From the NCBI GenBank assembly GCA_946894095.1, contig OX335659.1:3603501-3667500 (forward strand): a stretch of DNA of 64,000 bases, given 5' to 3'. Both the position numbers and the translations under genes were made by a program. This DNA is from Incurvaria masculella. Lineage: Eukaryota > Arthropoda > Insecta > Lepidoptera > Incurvariidae. The notes under the pieces were generated by a model, which saw only the letters and a program-made list of their open reading frames with translations, did not search any database and was not told the DNA's origin. This document shows, piece by piece, positions 21,372-33,015 of the stretch; position 1 is the first letter of the stretch; the number at the start of each line of letters is the position of its first letter.

Positions 21372-21795
21372 CCGGGGGTGTTACTATGGTAAACTCACTC
21401 GCCGGGTAAACTAGCATGTAAGTGATTAAAACGGACGTCCAGCAGCATTGGCCACGTACCTTGCTAACTGATAAATTTTAGTCCACTTGCCCGAATAACA
21501 CGTCGTTTGACAGTCAGCTTGGTACGTAATCCAACTAAAAATCAGAATTATCAAAACTTACCATGGTAAATAACTCCTGAATAACAGGTAAACAAGCAAA
21601 ATTGTGATTAAATCTAACGTTTAGTTACATTTTGCAACGTGCCAACTGGTAAATTTCAATTCACTTGGCCCAATAACACACCGTTTGACAATTGGCATGG
21701 TACGGAATGCAACTAAACGTCAAATTGAATCATTCTCTTGCCTTTTCCTCTCCTATTCACCCAGCGAGTTAACTTTACCACGGTAAAACCCCTGT
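21372..21795. repeat. Repeat with inverted ends and internal duplication
   Basis: The ends TTACTATGGTAAACTCACTC and CGAGTTAACTTTACCACGG are roughly inverted. Inside, 21461-21545 and 21640-21725 are direct copies (AACTGATAAATTTTAG.. / AACTGGTAAATTTCAATTC). A piece of the second copy recurs at 4450-4497. Confidence 0.5.
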
Positions 21796-22205
21796 TCACC
21801 CGGCAAGTGACTACCTTTGGAGTCAGTTACGTGTTCTTCGAGAACATCAGGAGTGAGCGAATTTGTGAGCGAGCTGTCTGGCCGGCGCTACCGTAATTGC
21901 GTTATCACTGAAACGTGGCTACGCTGCCTCTGTCGCCACTCTAGTCCTTCCTTACCCAATGTTCAAGGACGACCAACACCGCGGGCGTTCCTACTAATAC
22001 AATGGAGCTGCGCGTGGTCCATTCCTAGAGACGGGCGACAAGGGGACCGAATATGAAGGAAGATACGTCTAAATTAATCAATGTTTAATCACGTCACTCT
22101 TAACCCCGAGAGACGCTTGAGTTAATCGATGTTCGAACACCTCACTTCTAGTGTACTGCGTGGAGTTAACTCAGGTCTATTCCTTACTGTCCATACACGA
22201 TGTCT
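21796..22205. other. No gene seen
   Basis: GTGTACTGCGTGGAGTTAAC at 22149 resembles GTGCACCGCGTCGAGTTGAC at 33989, so a short unnamed repeat may be shared. Nothing else is recognised. Confidence 0.25.
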
Positions 22206-22613
22206 GAGCGGCTCGTAGCCTAGTGGCGCGGGGACTGGCCTAGCGTACCAGAGACCTGGGTTCAATACCGACATGCACCACTTTCTTTCTCTTTCCGAGT
22301 TCGATAAGTGCATTGCGTTACGAATGCGAGCTGCTCCATGGTTCGGAATCCATGTAAAACTGTAGGTCCCCTTCCCCTACTAGGTGGTAGGGTTTATGCC
22401 CGCCCGGGTTGGTACCATCGCATTGGATGAAAAGATGGTCGAAGCGGCAATGAAAAATTGTCCGTGCTTTCCATCCAGTTCAATGTAGCCGTGCTCATAA
22501 AGGGAAGGTCCTGGCATGGCACCAAATTCCTTCGGGAATGAGGTGTATTGGGCTAATATCATAGCGGTAGTTGTGTGGTATTAGCCATCAATGTCAGTCG
22601 CATAAAAAAAAAA
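22206..22613 (+). mobile_element. SINE-1, full-length copy
   Basis: From GAGCGGCTCGTAGCCTAGTG to a run of A at 22613, nearly identical to the copies at 17783 and 29059. Confidence 0.85.
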
Positions 22614-22689
22614 CATAGTGACGTACTTAATCGTGCTTAAAGTTGATGTTGATGTGCCCATCTAGTGATGCGGTAATAGGTAAGCGATG

Positions 22690-23072
22690 TTTCGAGATAG
22701 AAGTTATCTCCAATGCGAGAGTTCATGGGTTCCATCCCCGCCGTGTTCATACTCCATTTGATTTTCTTTTTTGAGTTCGAAAAGTGCATTTCGTCACGAA
22801 TGCGAGCTGTACCATGGTTCGGAATCCATGTGTAAGCTTTAGCTTTCCTACCCCTAAAAGATGGTAGGTTTAAGCGCGCCCGGGTTGATACCATAGAATA
22901 GGTGAACATTTTTTCGACGAGGTAACGAAACATTGTCCGTGTTTCTCGTCCAGTTAAACGTAGGTGTGCTATTCAAAGAAAGGTTTTTGCATGCCACCTA
23001 AGTCATTCGAGAATGCAGTCCGTAGAAATGTAGGTATGGTATTAACCATCCATTTTCAGTTGCATAACATAT
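22690..23072 (+). mobile_element. SINE-1-like, old diverged copy
   Basis: The body is recognisable (GTGCATTTCGTCACGAATGC, ATGGTTCGGAATCCATG, CGCCCGGGTTGATACCAT) and the end is CAGTTGCATAAC. The head differs but has a box-B-like GGGTTCCATCCCC. It begins about 80 bp after the previous SINE. Confidence 0.65.
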
Positions 23073-23184
23073 TTAATGGACTAAACTACAATGTTTATAT
23101 GACTTAACAGCTATTAAAGGTTTGCTGTTGGAACCAAACAATGTATTATATATCAATAGCCTTTTACTAAGTAAGGTAACCGAA

Positions 23185-23312
23185 AATCGGCTGGTATGGA
23201 GCCTCATTGAGCATAGTTTTGCAAAGTGAGGTGTACTTGGCTGATCCAACACCTTTGTTCCCTCAGCACAGCCACCCATACTAGTTTGTTCAAAAAGTGG
23301 TGTTTCACTCAC
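23185..23312 (+). mobile_element. LINE 3' end, second copy
   Basis: GGAGCCTCATTGAGCATAG, GTGAGGTGTACTTGG and CACCCATACTAGTTTG parallel the 21200-21310 sequence of the LINE at 21009. Strongly diverged. Confidence 0.45.
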
Positions 23313-23635
23313 AGAAACATATAAGCTTGGAGCCTGGAGCTGCGTTACCCGGCTCCACTCGGGTTAGTGTCGGCTAAATATCTCATGGATAAAAAGTACC
23401 CACATGGCTGGTCCAAAATAGGGTCAAACTGGTCCAGGACAATGTATCCATGTACCAAATTTAATCAAGATCGTTCGAACCGAAATAGCATGATTTAATG
23501 AGAAACATCCAATAATTCCCATTTAGAGCTTCGTTGACATTTGGTTAAAAAAAAAACATTTGCCGCCAGAACCTTTCTGAACTTTCACTGCTACATTGCT
23601 TACCTAGTAAGTAACGTGTAACGTAGGTAAGTTTT
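23313..23635. other. No gene seen
   Basis: Unclassified; a short poly(A) run at 23547. Confidence 0.25.
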
Positions 23636-23725
23636 GCGTGGACTCCAACCCACAGCCAGCCTCAACATCGAAAACAGTTACCCATCTCGAACCTGACTGC
23701 TCCGAGAGATGCTATACATTGATAA
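23636..23725 (-). mobile_element. SINE-2 head fragment
   Basis: ACCCACAGCCAGCCTCAACA and ACAGTTACCCATCTCGAACC match the reverse complement of the SINE-2 head at 33040-33125. The open frame and the GTGAGT donor-like site at 23742 lie in this repeat-derived stretch, so I do not call an exon. Confidence 0.5.
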
Positions 23726-24239
23726 AAGACGCACATAAATCAGGTGAGTGGTTCGCAAGTTATAATACTTTAACACTCACTACTCACCCTTCTGGTAATG
23801 AAGCGTTATATTATGTAGCCTATAAGTTTTTACTAGAATCAGGCTAGACGTAGATACAACCGCATCTAAATCGAGTAACGTTCTCAAGGATTTTATTCTA
23901 TTGTTCGCTCCTCCGGCGATTTAGCGTGATGCCAAGTAGTCCTAAAGTTGCGGGAAATACCAAGCCGTACTTCGGTACAATTAGTAAAAGTAAGCGCCTC
24001 CAGCCGCCGCCCTCCAGACGAGCCATGCAGAGCATTGTAATTTGTATGACAGCCACATCTTAGCGTAAGCGGAACTGAATTATTTTTAGCCTATCCTAAT
24101 TCCCGGGTAGTTAAATGTACGTGTACTAAGTTTGACAAATCGCTAGTACCTTGAAAATTCGCCAAACGGACACAACCGTCACGACGTCTGCCCTCACGTC
24201 CCCCCCCCCTCACCCGCCGTGCGTCGGAAAGCTCATGGG
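23726..24239. other. No gene seen
   Basis: Unclassified, with a C-run at 24203-24211. Confidence 0.25.
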
Positions 24240-24415
24240 CACAATATCTTTATAAATTGTAGCCTATGTGTTATTCTGATGTATAAGCTATATAATTGTA
24301 AAGTTTCATTAAAATCCATTCAGTAGTTTTTACGTGAAAGAGTAACAAACATCCATCCATCCATCCATACATCCATTATTACAAACTTTCCCCTTTATAA
24401 TATTAGTAGGATAGG
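24240..24415 (+). repeat. Dispersed lepidopteran-type repeat with (CATC)n
   Basis: AGTTTCATTAAAATCCATTC, GAGTAACAAACATCC, a CATC microsatellite (24350-24376) and TTTATAATATTAGTAGGATA form a combination common in lepidopteran dispersed repeats, as I recall it. Only one copy is in the window. Confidence 0.5.
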
Positions 24416-24942
24416 TAGGTACACACGTTGTCATGCACTAACTTATGGTGTAAGTTTATAAATCATGGTACCTAATCTTTAACATTTTCTTTCCTTGGGT
24501 CCATCCACATCTTCCCATAATAGCGTCCAGTGTTCTCCTCATATTGTACGCGGACGGTCGCGTCGATCAATGCAGTGAACGTGGACTGTTCCAACGTTCC
24601 CTACTATGTGGACTGTAATTGATTTTATCGCCGCAACACACCGATCCCGAGGGCTTACCACCGTCCACGCAGCAGGCTGTCGCCACCACAAGCACTCAGC
24701 TTTGCACACCGCCGCCGCCGCCAACACTTCCATATCCACAGCCAGGACTTCCAATGTACTTTTGGATACGAGTAGAAGGTGGATATATTAAGAACATGAA
24801 TATTATGTCTGCCTACAGAAGAAGAACATGAACACACTTATTAGATAATACTATGATGTAGAAAATAAGGCTGTAAAAAACGAATCAATAATAGGGCAGA
24901 GCTTTCAGCAGGCAAACCAAAAACAGTATTTGTTAATGGTCT
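24416..24942. other. No gene supported
   Basis: A short (CCG)n tract lies at 24706-24722, with overlapping frames on both strands that reflect it. Nothing is recognised. Confidence 0.25.
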
Positions 24943-25343
24943 TAAGGGCGTGATATGAGCCGATTGCGTTCAGTTTATTAAGGGCGTATGCAAAACAACA
25001 TTCCATTACATTTAAAAATGACTGCAACGAATTTCGATACTCTAAAAAGTTTATTCGTGGATTGATGGTCTAGCTGTTATGGGTGCTTCTATAACAGCTA
25101 GACCATCAATCTGGTGCTTTGCTTTCTTAAATTAGGCAAATATGTACGAGTATGCATAAACATCAATAAATATTGTTTCAACATAAGAGCGTCAGATATT
25201 TATCGTTTTAGGTTTCAAATATTGCTAGATTATCAATAAATTTTTGAAACTTCAAAATGAGTTGTAGTTATTTTTTAAAATAGTAAAATGTGGTTTCTCT
25301 TACGCCCTTAATTAGATGCGATTAGCTGTGCTCACGCCCTTAC
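24943..25343. mobile_element. TIR element with TAAGGGCGTGA ends
   Basis: The left end reads TTAAGGGCGTGATATGAGCC and the right end, reverse-complemented, GTAAGGGCGTGAGCACAGC. A second inverted pair (TTAAGGGCGTA) lies inside. The interior is AT-rich and holds a perfect 21-bp hairpin at 25060-25111. The left end begins TTAAGGG, similar to the TTAA families, but the right TTAA is not kept. Confidence 0.55.
25060..25111. repeat. Perfect 21-bp hairpin
   Basis: GATTGATGGTCTAGCTGTTA plus one base, a 10-base loop and the exact reverse complement, within the TIR element. Confidence 0.85.
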
Positions 25344-25721
25344 ATTGTATCAGACTTTAATCAAACTCAAATAAATAAATAGTAACATACGCCAGTATTA
25401 AAGCCTGGTTTCATTCTCCGGTAGGTCTCAGTAACGGACTGACGAATGCCTGAAAATTACGCCAAATGGTCTTCAACATTTAAGATTTCGCTCCCGCAAA
25501 TTAACCGTCGAGCGAAAGGTTTTAATTAAAAAATGCTTAGGCTGACGCCCCGCCCGGAATACTAAGCCGGTTAATTTAATTTTTGAACTTGGTACAAATG
25601 GCGCAGAACCGGAAATGTTGCGTAACTCAGTTAACGGTGGGCCGGCTGAAGACTGAAGGGGGACACGTGGGGGCCTCCGGTTGGGGTCTATTAATTTGTT
25701 CCTCGCGGGAGATTGGTACAG
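25344..25721. other. No gene supported; possibly single-copy DNA
   Basis: Moderate GC, no repeat in the window, no open frame with recognisable motifs. Confidence 0.25.
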
Positions 25722-25943
25722 CAGGTCTATTCCTGGCATTCAGTAATCAGGAATCAGGAATCCTGCGTCTAGAATAGCGTTTTTGTAGCGGTTTTCAAAG
25801 GGACTTTCGTTACGAAAATATTCCGGGGCATAGTTTTTTCAATCAATCGATTTTTTCCGTCGAAAAAGTTCGTTTGAATATCGCTATAAGAGCTGTTTTC
25901 TAGACTTAGGATTCCTGATTACTGAATGCCAGGAATAGACCTG
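25722..25943. mobile_element. Foldback element with 33-bp perfect arms
   Basis: The arms 25722-25754 and 25911-25943 are exact inverted copies (CAGGTCTATTCCTGGCATTC and onward). The similarity continues inward to TCTAGA after a 7-bp direct duplication (CAGGAAT) in the left arm only. Confidence 0.65.
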
Positions 25944-26913
25944 TTGTGCTTGTACTAGGCGAGGCGCAGGCGGGGAATTGCGACGAGCTGCGATACGGTA
26001 ATCTGGTCTCTAGAAACCAAATGTGGGGATCACTTGATCAACGAGCTTGATCAACGGAAAATTTCTCAAAATGTTGACTAAATTGTATTCATAAAGGGAT
26101 TTATAATATATTGTATGAATACGGAATTCAAATAAGGATTTATGATGACTTGAACCACTGCCACATATGATTCAGCACGTAAGGCTTGTTGTTTGGAGGA
26201 CAGGGTCAGGATGGACGTACCATTGCCTATACTTTTAGGGCTGATTACTGCGTTAAATTTCTGGCATGATGTTCGTTAAATTCTAATAGAGTTCTTGACT
26301 TATTAATGTTAAAATTATCTTTGTTTAAATTCAGGTATATCCGTAACAAATGTATTATTTTTATTTCATCAACAGAAACTTGTACATTGTAAAAACGCCA
26401 AATTAATAGATAGCATTTATTTTTTGATTTCTTGTTCTTTCTCGAAGTGGTAAAAGCTATAAAGCTAGAAAATATAAATATGTGCACACTGCTTGCTTGC
26501 ATTCACAATAAATATTGTTCTATTTTCACTTATTTTTAATTAAAAAAAATCCATCTTATCATTTTGTAGATATAAATGGGTAGTTTTTTCCAATGTTTAC
26601 AATGAACAGTATGTCTATTATGTCAACCAAGTGATGCAAGTTGGCTACGAAGACGTAACAAATTTAACATTCATATTATTGGATAGTTTGAATAGTACGG
26701 ATAACCCGGTATAACAAATACAGCATGTAAGATGCAAAAGTATAAGAAGAAGAAAACAGGCGCCGCGTGATTAAAGAGCAGAAAATTAATTTAAATAAGT
26801 GTCGGGTTTAACGGCATCGTTTTGGAAAATGAGTGCTGTAACCGTCTAATAGCATAAATTGCAGGGTCATTAGTACTTCTATAGAGTCACTAGTCACCAG
26901 AATGGATAATTTT
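25944..26913. other. AT-rich stretch without a supported gene
   Basis: Nothing recognised; short minus-strand frames only (26245-26502 is low-complexity, Lys/Asn rich). Confidence 0.3.
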
Positions 26914-27217
26914 TAGGGTTCCGTGTCCAAAGGGAGCCAACAGAACCCTATAACTAAGCCTCCGCTATCCTTCCGTCCGTCCGTCCGACCCCTGTCCGTC
27001 CGTCCGTATGTCACAGGGTTGTATCTCATAAACCGTAATAGTTAGGCAGCTGAAATGTTCACAGAGTATGTACCTAAATATTTTGCCGCTAAAACAACAA
27101 ATAGGTAAAATTTCAAAATTAAAGGGGGCAAATCGGAATAAACTCTATAATTCAAAAACTTGTACGATGGTACTGAACCCTTCGTGTGCGAGTCCGACTC
27201 GCACTTGGCCGGTTTTT
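26914..27217 (+). mobile_element. Lep-R copy
   Basis: TTTTTAGGGTTCCGTGTCC to GAGTCCGACTCGCACTTGG with CCGGTTTTTT; the GTCC tract is at 26971-27006. Confidence 0.85.
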
Positions 27218-27872
27218 TAAATAAAAGACGATTCAACTACGGTGGACAAAGAAGAACGGACAAGAAACTGCGCAGAAGTCATAATATAAATATGTAAATG
27301 AAGCTATTACAATATGTAAATAATAATTATTTTAATTATTACCATTTATAATGCTACCATCTACAAAGAATAAAGAGAGTATGATGAAAATATTGTGAGC
27401 AAGTAAATTAATTAGTTGGTTGATCATTGGGCAAGTAATTTAAAGGTGCTAAGTTCATTTCCCGATTCAGTTAAATATCCAATATATTAGGATCCTTTTG
27501 ATACTTATTATCCTTAATATCCTCAGCTAATTATTTATATAATTCTTCGGTACGGGTGTTGGTCACCTAACTCCTCCTAAACGGCTGGACCGATTTTGAT
27601 GAAATAGTTTTTCTGTGTTCGGCTTTACAATTGGCTTGAACATATAACCTAAACGTATGTCTTATCTGGACTTGTTAGAAGGCTGTAAGTTTTTTTCTAC
27701 GGCCGGCCAGTTGCTTACGTTTCAAGGTTTCCAGGTTGTCCTTCGGGGGAAATCCATTGTTTGGCAGTGAATAGTTACAAATTGTATGTATGAAGGTACA
27801 CAATGCTATATAACTTTTTCTTAGTGCAGTGACCTCTCGTCGCGTAATGTTTGCTGTGAAGTCGTTAGATGT
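27218..27872. other. No gene; diverged repeat at 27540-27690
   Basis: CTCCTAAACGGCTGGACCG with ATTTTGATGAAAT is typical of an old dispersed insect repeat. GAAGAACGGACAAGAAACTG at 27251 resembles another known repeat tail. No coding region. Confidence 0.35.
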
Positions 27873-28612
27873 ATTTTTTTTATGTAACTGGACCTTGTAG
27901 ATGGCTAATACCGAACTGACCGTCAGATATTAGCCTAACTCATCACATGGGAACTAAGTGTCATACCAGGACCTTCCTTATATTGCCCGGCTACATTGAA
28001 CTGAATGGAAAACACGGACAATTTTCATTACCGCTTTGACCATCGTTCATTCAATGCGATGGTACCAACCCGGGCTGGATTAACCCTACCACCTAGTAAG
28101 TAAGGAAGGGAGCCTACAGTTTCTACGTGGAATCCGAACCACGGCCAGCCTTAAGAACGGCCCGTAAGCTATGCTCCCCATACAAACGTAGTTTACTTAT
28201 CATTTAAAAACCGCGGTTCCAATTAAATTGATATTTAATATGTAAAATCTGAGAACCAATATCTGTGTCTGCATGCTTTTGTTTTTTTGAAAAATGCAAA
28301 CCGAATCAGATGAAAGCAAAAACAAAATCTTCATACTAATTTTGTTTTCTCTGTGGTTTGACTCAGGATACATTTATCGAAAAAGCAAAGGCATGCAGAC
28401 ACAGATATTTGTTGCCAGATTTGTGATACCAAATATCAAGTAAATTGCTACAGTGGTTTTTAAATGATTAGTAAACTACGTTTGTATGGGAGGCGAAATT
28501 TTCTGAGGCTTACGGGGACACCTTAACGGTTGAAAATGGTCACCCATCCAGAACCCAATCGCGCTCAGAGGTGCTTTCCCTGCTTATCGATTCGCAAGGC
28601 GTTGCACACTGG
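27873..28612 (-). mobile_element. SINE-2 copy interrupted by a TTAA-2 element
   Basis: Minus-strand SINE-2: body at 27873-28150 and head at 28527-28612 (CGGTTGAAAATGGTCACCC, GCGCTCAGAGGTGC, GATTCGCAAGGCGTTGC). Joining the two parts restores the order seen in the uninterrupted copy at 33016-33382, where the junction reads AGCCTCAACGG in this orientation. Confidence 0.8.
28151..28526 (+). mobile_element. TTAA-2 element, copy 2 (376 bp)
   Basis: TTAA at both ends. The left end TTAAGAACGGCCCGTAAGC and right end, reverse-complemented, TTAAGGTGTCCCCGTAAGC agree with copy 1 at 3693. The inner sequences align over the full length. It is inserted in the SINE, so it is younger than that copy. Confidence 0.85.
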
Positions 28613-29058
28613 CTGTGGCCACTTGTGGACAATTGCGTGGTCTATGAGCGAGTGCGAGCTCGGCCGGGAGCGCGTGTTAATGAGAAAGAATATAATTGAT
28701 ATTCGCTATATTAGTATTCGTAAGGTACGTCCATTAGGGCCGGCAGCCGTTTTAATTGCCAGCGAAATGTGGACGCTAATGGATCACCTTTAGCTTATTA
28801 AAAAAACTTTCCGTTCATTCTTATATTTTCTTCCATAAGGCGTACACACACCTGGATTGGTAATTTTTAGGGTTCCGTACCCAAAGTGTGCCAAACGGAA
28901 AATGAATAGCAGGTTTATTCTATTTGGACTACGAGAATATTTGGCTTTGATAAATGTCGTAGGCATTCAACTTACAGTTTCGAACAAAATTGTTTAGTTA
29001 CAACTGAATCGCTTATTTGGCAAAGAACACATGCCCTCGTAGCGGCGCTCGTAGCTGT
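28613..29058. other. No gene; short Lep-R fragment
   Basis: TTTTTAGGGTTCCGTACCC at 28867-28886 is a short 5' piece of Lep-R. The rest is unclassified. Confidence 0.35.
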
Positions 29059-29468
29059 GAGCGGCTCGTAGCCTAGTGGCGCGGGGACTGGCCTTGCGTA
29101 CCAGAGGCCTGGGTTCAATATCGACATGCACCACTGTCTTAACTTTCCGAGGTCGATAAGTGCATTTTCTTCACGAATGCGAGCTGCTCCATGGTTCAGA
29201 ATCCATGTAAAACTGTAGGTCCCCTTCCCCTACTAGGTAGTAGGGTTTAAACCCGCCCGGGTTGGTGGTACCATCGCATTGGATGAAAAGATGGTCGAAG
29301 CGGCATTGAAAAATTGTCCGTGTTTTCCATCCAGTTCAATGTAGCCGTGCTCATAAAGGGGAGGGCCTGGCATGGCACCAAATTCCTTCGGGAATGTGGT
29401 GTATTGGGCTAATATCATAACGGTAGTTGTGTGGTATTAGCCACCCATGTCAGGTCGCATAAAAAAAA
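29059..29468 (+). mobile_element. SINE-1, full-length copy
   Basis: GAGCGGCTCGTAGCCTAGTG to CATAAAAAAAA; a 3-bp duplication (GGTGGTACC) is seen in the body. Confidence 0.85.
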
Positions 29469-30494
29469 TGCCCAAAAATACCACTTTAACGGAAACGGAA
29501 TAAACATACTTAAATTTTGAGCGAAAACATGTTTTTCAGAAGAAATTTGATGCCGATTTCTTCAAAATACAGCATTGTTCAAGCTTGTATTAATTGCAGT
29601 TTTTTTTTGGAGAAGTGTTGTTTGGTAAATAACCGATTCAAACATATCTCCTATTTAAGTACCAAGTCCCCAGAGCAGAAAATAGCCCTTAAAAAGTTTT
29701 ACAAAACATATCAAAGTACATAGTTTTCTATGACAGTCACTTCGGACACCGTGGTACCGATTCCCGTAGTTGCCCGGTAAAAGACACGCCTCTTCCGTTG
29801 GACCTTCTCGGTAGCGAGGTATACGAATCGAAAGCGGTTCTCGCCCACAACAGCGCCCTAAAATTCATAACTTACCCATGAAACTCAAAGTCACGTTTTC
29901 GTATCGCCACCACCGCCCCGCTTCCAGCGAGCGCTGATGAAAACTGGGCCGCGGGGCGGGGAGAGGGGAGCAAGCCGCGGGGGGGGGGGGGATTATTAAA
30001 AAACTTTTCTCTTTGCAATCCTGAAGCTGGTATTGTTCTGCCCGTTTTATCTTCATCCAGCAGACCCACAAATAATTGAGGCGAGCGAGTTCAGATATGA
30101 AAGGACAGTCGGTCAAATGTATTACGCAAAGGTAAAGCGCTCAGTTGTAGTTTGGCAGTTTACGTGGCTTTAGTTTCAGATTTATTTCCGATTCTTTTAT
30201 TGGAATTAATTTGTTTTGTTCCAACGTCACTATCTCGACGAAGACAACTAGTACAGAGCCTGGCGGTAAGTAATGCACATCGGATGTTGGAAAGAGACAG
30301 TCGGCTAGTTTCGGCTTTGTAGAGCGTCGTCGCTGTCACACGCTGTCACTCGTTCATTACCTGTGCACTACAACCTATTTACTTAATTGGTTCTATTCTA
30401 ACCATAGAAATGCAGCGCGCATGCTAGGTCTATGATTCTAACGTTGCAAGACAGTTGTTATTATTGGAATTATAGTTATATTCACTGATTATTT
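29469..30494. other. No gene supported; GC-rich part at 29910-29995
   Basis: A G-run of 12 follows CCGCG at about 29975-29992, in a local GC-rich block. GCGCATGCTAGGTCTAT at 30415-30433 recurs near 1455. No convincing frame. Confidence 0.3.
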
Positions 30495-30660
30495 TTTCAG
30501 TGGAGCTGCTCTATGGTTCGGAAGCCATGTAAAACTATAGGTCCTCTTTCCTACATAAGTGTTGGCCGGTTTGGTACCAATGGCACTCGATGAAAAGTGG
30601 TCGAAGCGGAAATTTAAGAATTGCTCAAGTTTTCCGTCAAAGTCAAAGTATTTTTTTTCA
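30495..30660 (+). mobile_element. SINE-1 body fragment
   Basis: GTGGAGCTGCTCTATGGTTC, GCCATGTAAAACTATAGGTC and TGAAAAGTGGTCGAAGCGG match the SINE-1 middle part; head and tail are missing. Confidence 0.6.
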
Positions 30661-31335
30661 CGCATCAAAATGCAACAAATATGGTTTGTATAGAAATATA
30701 AAATTACAAATTGCATAATACAGAGGGAGTTATTCATTTAAGATACTTAATATACAATTCAGTAAATGCAACCAATAAATCATTAATATATTATAATTAA
30801 AAAGTACACTCAATTCTAAACATTATACAGTATGTAAACGTAAATATAAGTTATTCCATTGAATTCATTATAATTCAAATATAATATTACTTGATTCATA
30901 AAATATAACAGTTCTAAGTTCCCCTGCTCATGCGTAGCAAATTTATAATATAGAATGGGACGTAATGAGCTTATATCATGACCGTGGGTGCGGCATTAGC
31001 CATTAACTACGAAGTTTCTTGCCAGTTCTTCGGTTTGAATCCTGAACTGCTTAATGATAAAATATGACAAATCCGAGCACAGTGTTTGCAGATTCCGATT
31101 TTTATTACATTGCCTCTTTCGCAAGCCTCAGTGACCGTGATGTAAGTGGCAGGTTCTTAAATAAAATTTCCATCTTGGCCAAAATACATTTGAAACATAT
31201 GTATGTGTTAAAGTGTTTCTTGTAATTAAAATGGTATATAGATGAGGTGTGTGTGTTCAGAGTGTACAATCATTTGTGAATTTACATACTTGTTTGTATT
31301 TGAACGCCGTGTTATGTATCTTTATCATCGTGAAG
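30661..31335. other. AT-rich, no gene seen
   Basis: Nothing recognised beyond AT-rich low-complexity stretches. Confidence 0.3.
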
Positions 31336-31752
31336 TTTTTTTTTTCATGCGACCTGACATGGATGGCTAATACCACACAACTACCGTTATGATATTAGCC
31401 CAATACACCACATTCCCGAAGGAATTAGGTGGCATGCCAGGACCTTCCCTTTATGAGCACGGCTACATTGAACTGGATGGAAAACACGGACAATTTTTCA
31501 TTGCCGCTTCGACCATCTTTTCATCCAATGCGATGGTACCAACCGAGTACCGGGCGGGCTTAAACCCTACCACCTAGTAGGGGAAGGGGACCTACAGTTT
31601 TACATGGATTCCGAACCATGGAGCAGCTCGCATTCGTGACGAAATGCACTTATCGAACTCTGAAAGAGAAAGACAGTGGTGCAAGTTGGTATTGAACCCG
31701 GGCCTCTGGTACGCTAGGCCAGTCCCCGCGCCACTAGGCTACGAGCCGCTCA
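31336..31752 (-). mobile_element. SINE-1, full-length copy
   Basis: Minus strand, from the T-tract at 31336 to GAGCCGCTC at 31752. Box B reads as GAATTGAACC-type sequence and box A as CGCCACTAGGCTACG. A short insertion (GAGTACC) lies after GGTACCAACC. Confidence 0.85.
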
Positions 31753-33015
31753 AAAGTTTTAGATTTGCTTTATTTTGAGATTAGAATAATTGGGATGCTT
31801 AGCAAAATACGATGCTGTTAAATAAGAGAAAGTTGAAAGCTAAAACAAATGAAGTGATAAAGGTAAATGATGTAGATCAACTACTCAAACCCGCTTCTCT
31901 TAGATTTCACACCCCGTTTGAGCAATGTATAGCGAAAAAGTGATGGAAGAATGCCAAAGCAAACTCATAGAGCGTAATCGTGTGGAGCTGGCATCCCCGG
32001 ACGGCCAAGAAGATATCCATCTAATCACCAGATAGATCGGTTATTCGTAAAGATAAAATTAATACTCGCCGAATACGCGACCCAAAGCGGTCTATCATCT
32101 CTGCTCCCCCTTCCAGGGAAAGGGCGTTATGCACGTACCTATGTTTTATCAGGGACCCTTCTTGCACAAGTACGACGCTCACTCAGCCGGTATATTTCTA
32201 CCGGGAATAGTATTTCTCGAGACAAGCTGTTGGAATATTGAGGCCCAGTTGCACAAAGGGACTTCAACGTTAAAATCGACAGACGTTTGATTAAATCCCG
32301 ATTAGTAAACATTACGTTCATCATTACGTCGAACACTGATTTTAAACTGCTTATCGTAATTTATTAATGCCAAACCCATTGATTAGCGATAATATTAAAT
32401 ATTAAATAAAAGTGTAGAATTTTGGCATTTCAATATTCCCATGCGATATTAACGCCGTGTGTCTCCTTGACGACCCCGTGGTATCCCAGAATGTAGATAT
32501 CCGAAAGGACGTGCGGTGTCTCTCTGTGTTCTATGGTCTTCGTCCACATTTTCTTCGGAGCTCCATAACGCCATCATTCCGTCCGCTTTCTGCCATTGTT
32601 CAAAGCGGAACAGTCATGGACTTCATCCAATCACTTACAGTGTCAAAATAAGAATCAACTGATCCTCTATATCCTTTATCTAAAAAAACAAAATCTAATC
32701 TTTATTGCCGTTCTTTGCCTAGGTTATTGCTCACTCTTAAGAGGTACGTTAGGCATACGAATAAATAAGGTGGATAAGATATTGAATACACTGCTTGCCG
32801 TATTATTTCCCCAAGCTGAGGTTCTTCCAACTTGGTTTAAACAGCCTTGTAAGAGTTTGAAAGACCATGGGCGTCTTCGATAACACCTAAACGCCGTCAA
32901 CAATCTTTATACAAATATTTAGAGGCTTTATTATGGATATTAGATTAAATATTAAAAAAAGCTCTCAGATGATTTATTGAATGTGCAAAATTTCAGAAAA
33001 ATATTTCTTATTTTA
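31753..33015. other. No gene supported
   Basis: Short frames only. 32596-32883 is open on the plus strand but has no recognisable motif. No repeat shared within the window. Confidence 0.25.

Noticed and set aside
23638..23847. Exon with a CAG|GTGAGT donor
   Set aside because: The first part is an antisense SINE-2 head, and the same peptide pattern (NPQPAST, THLEPD) appears in other antisense SINE copies.
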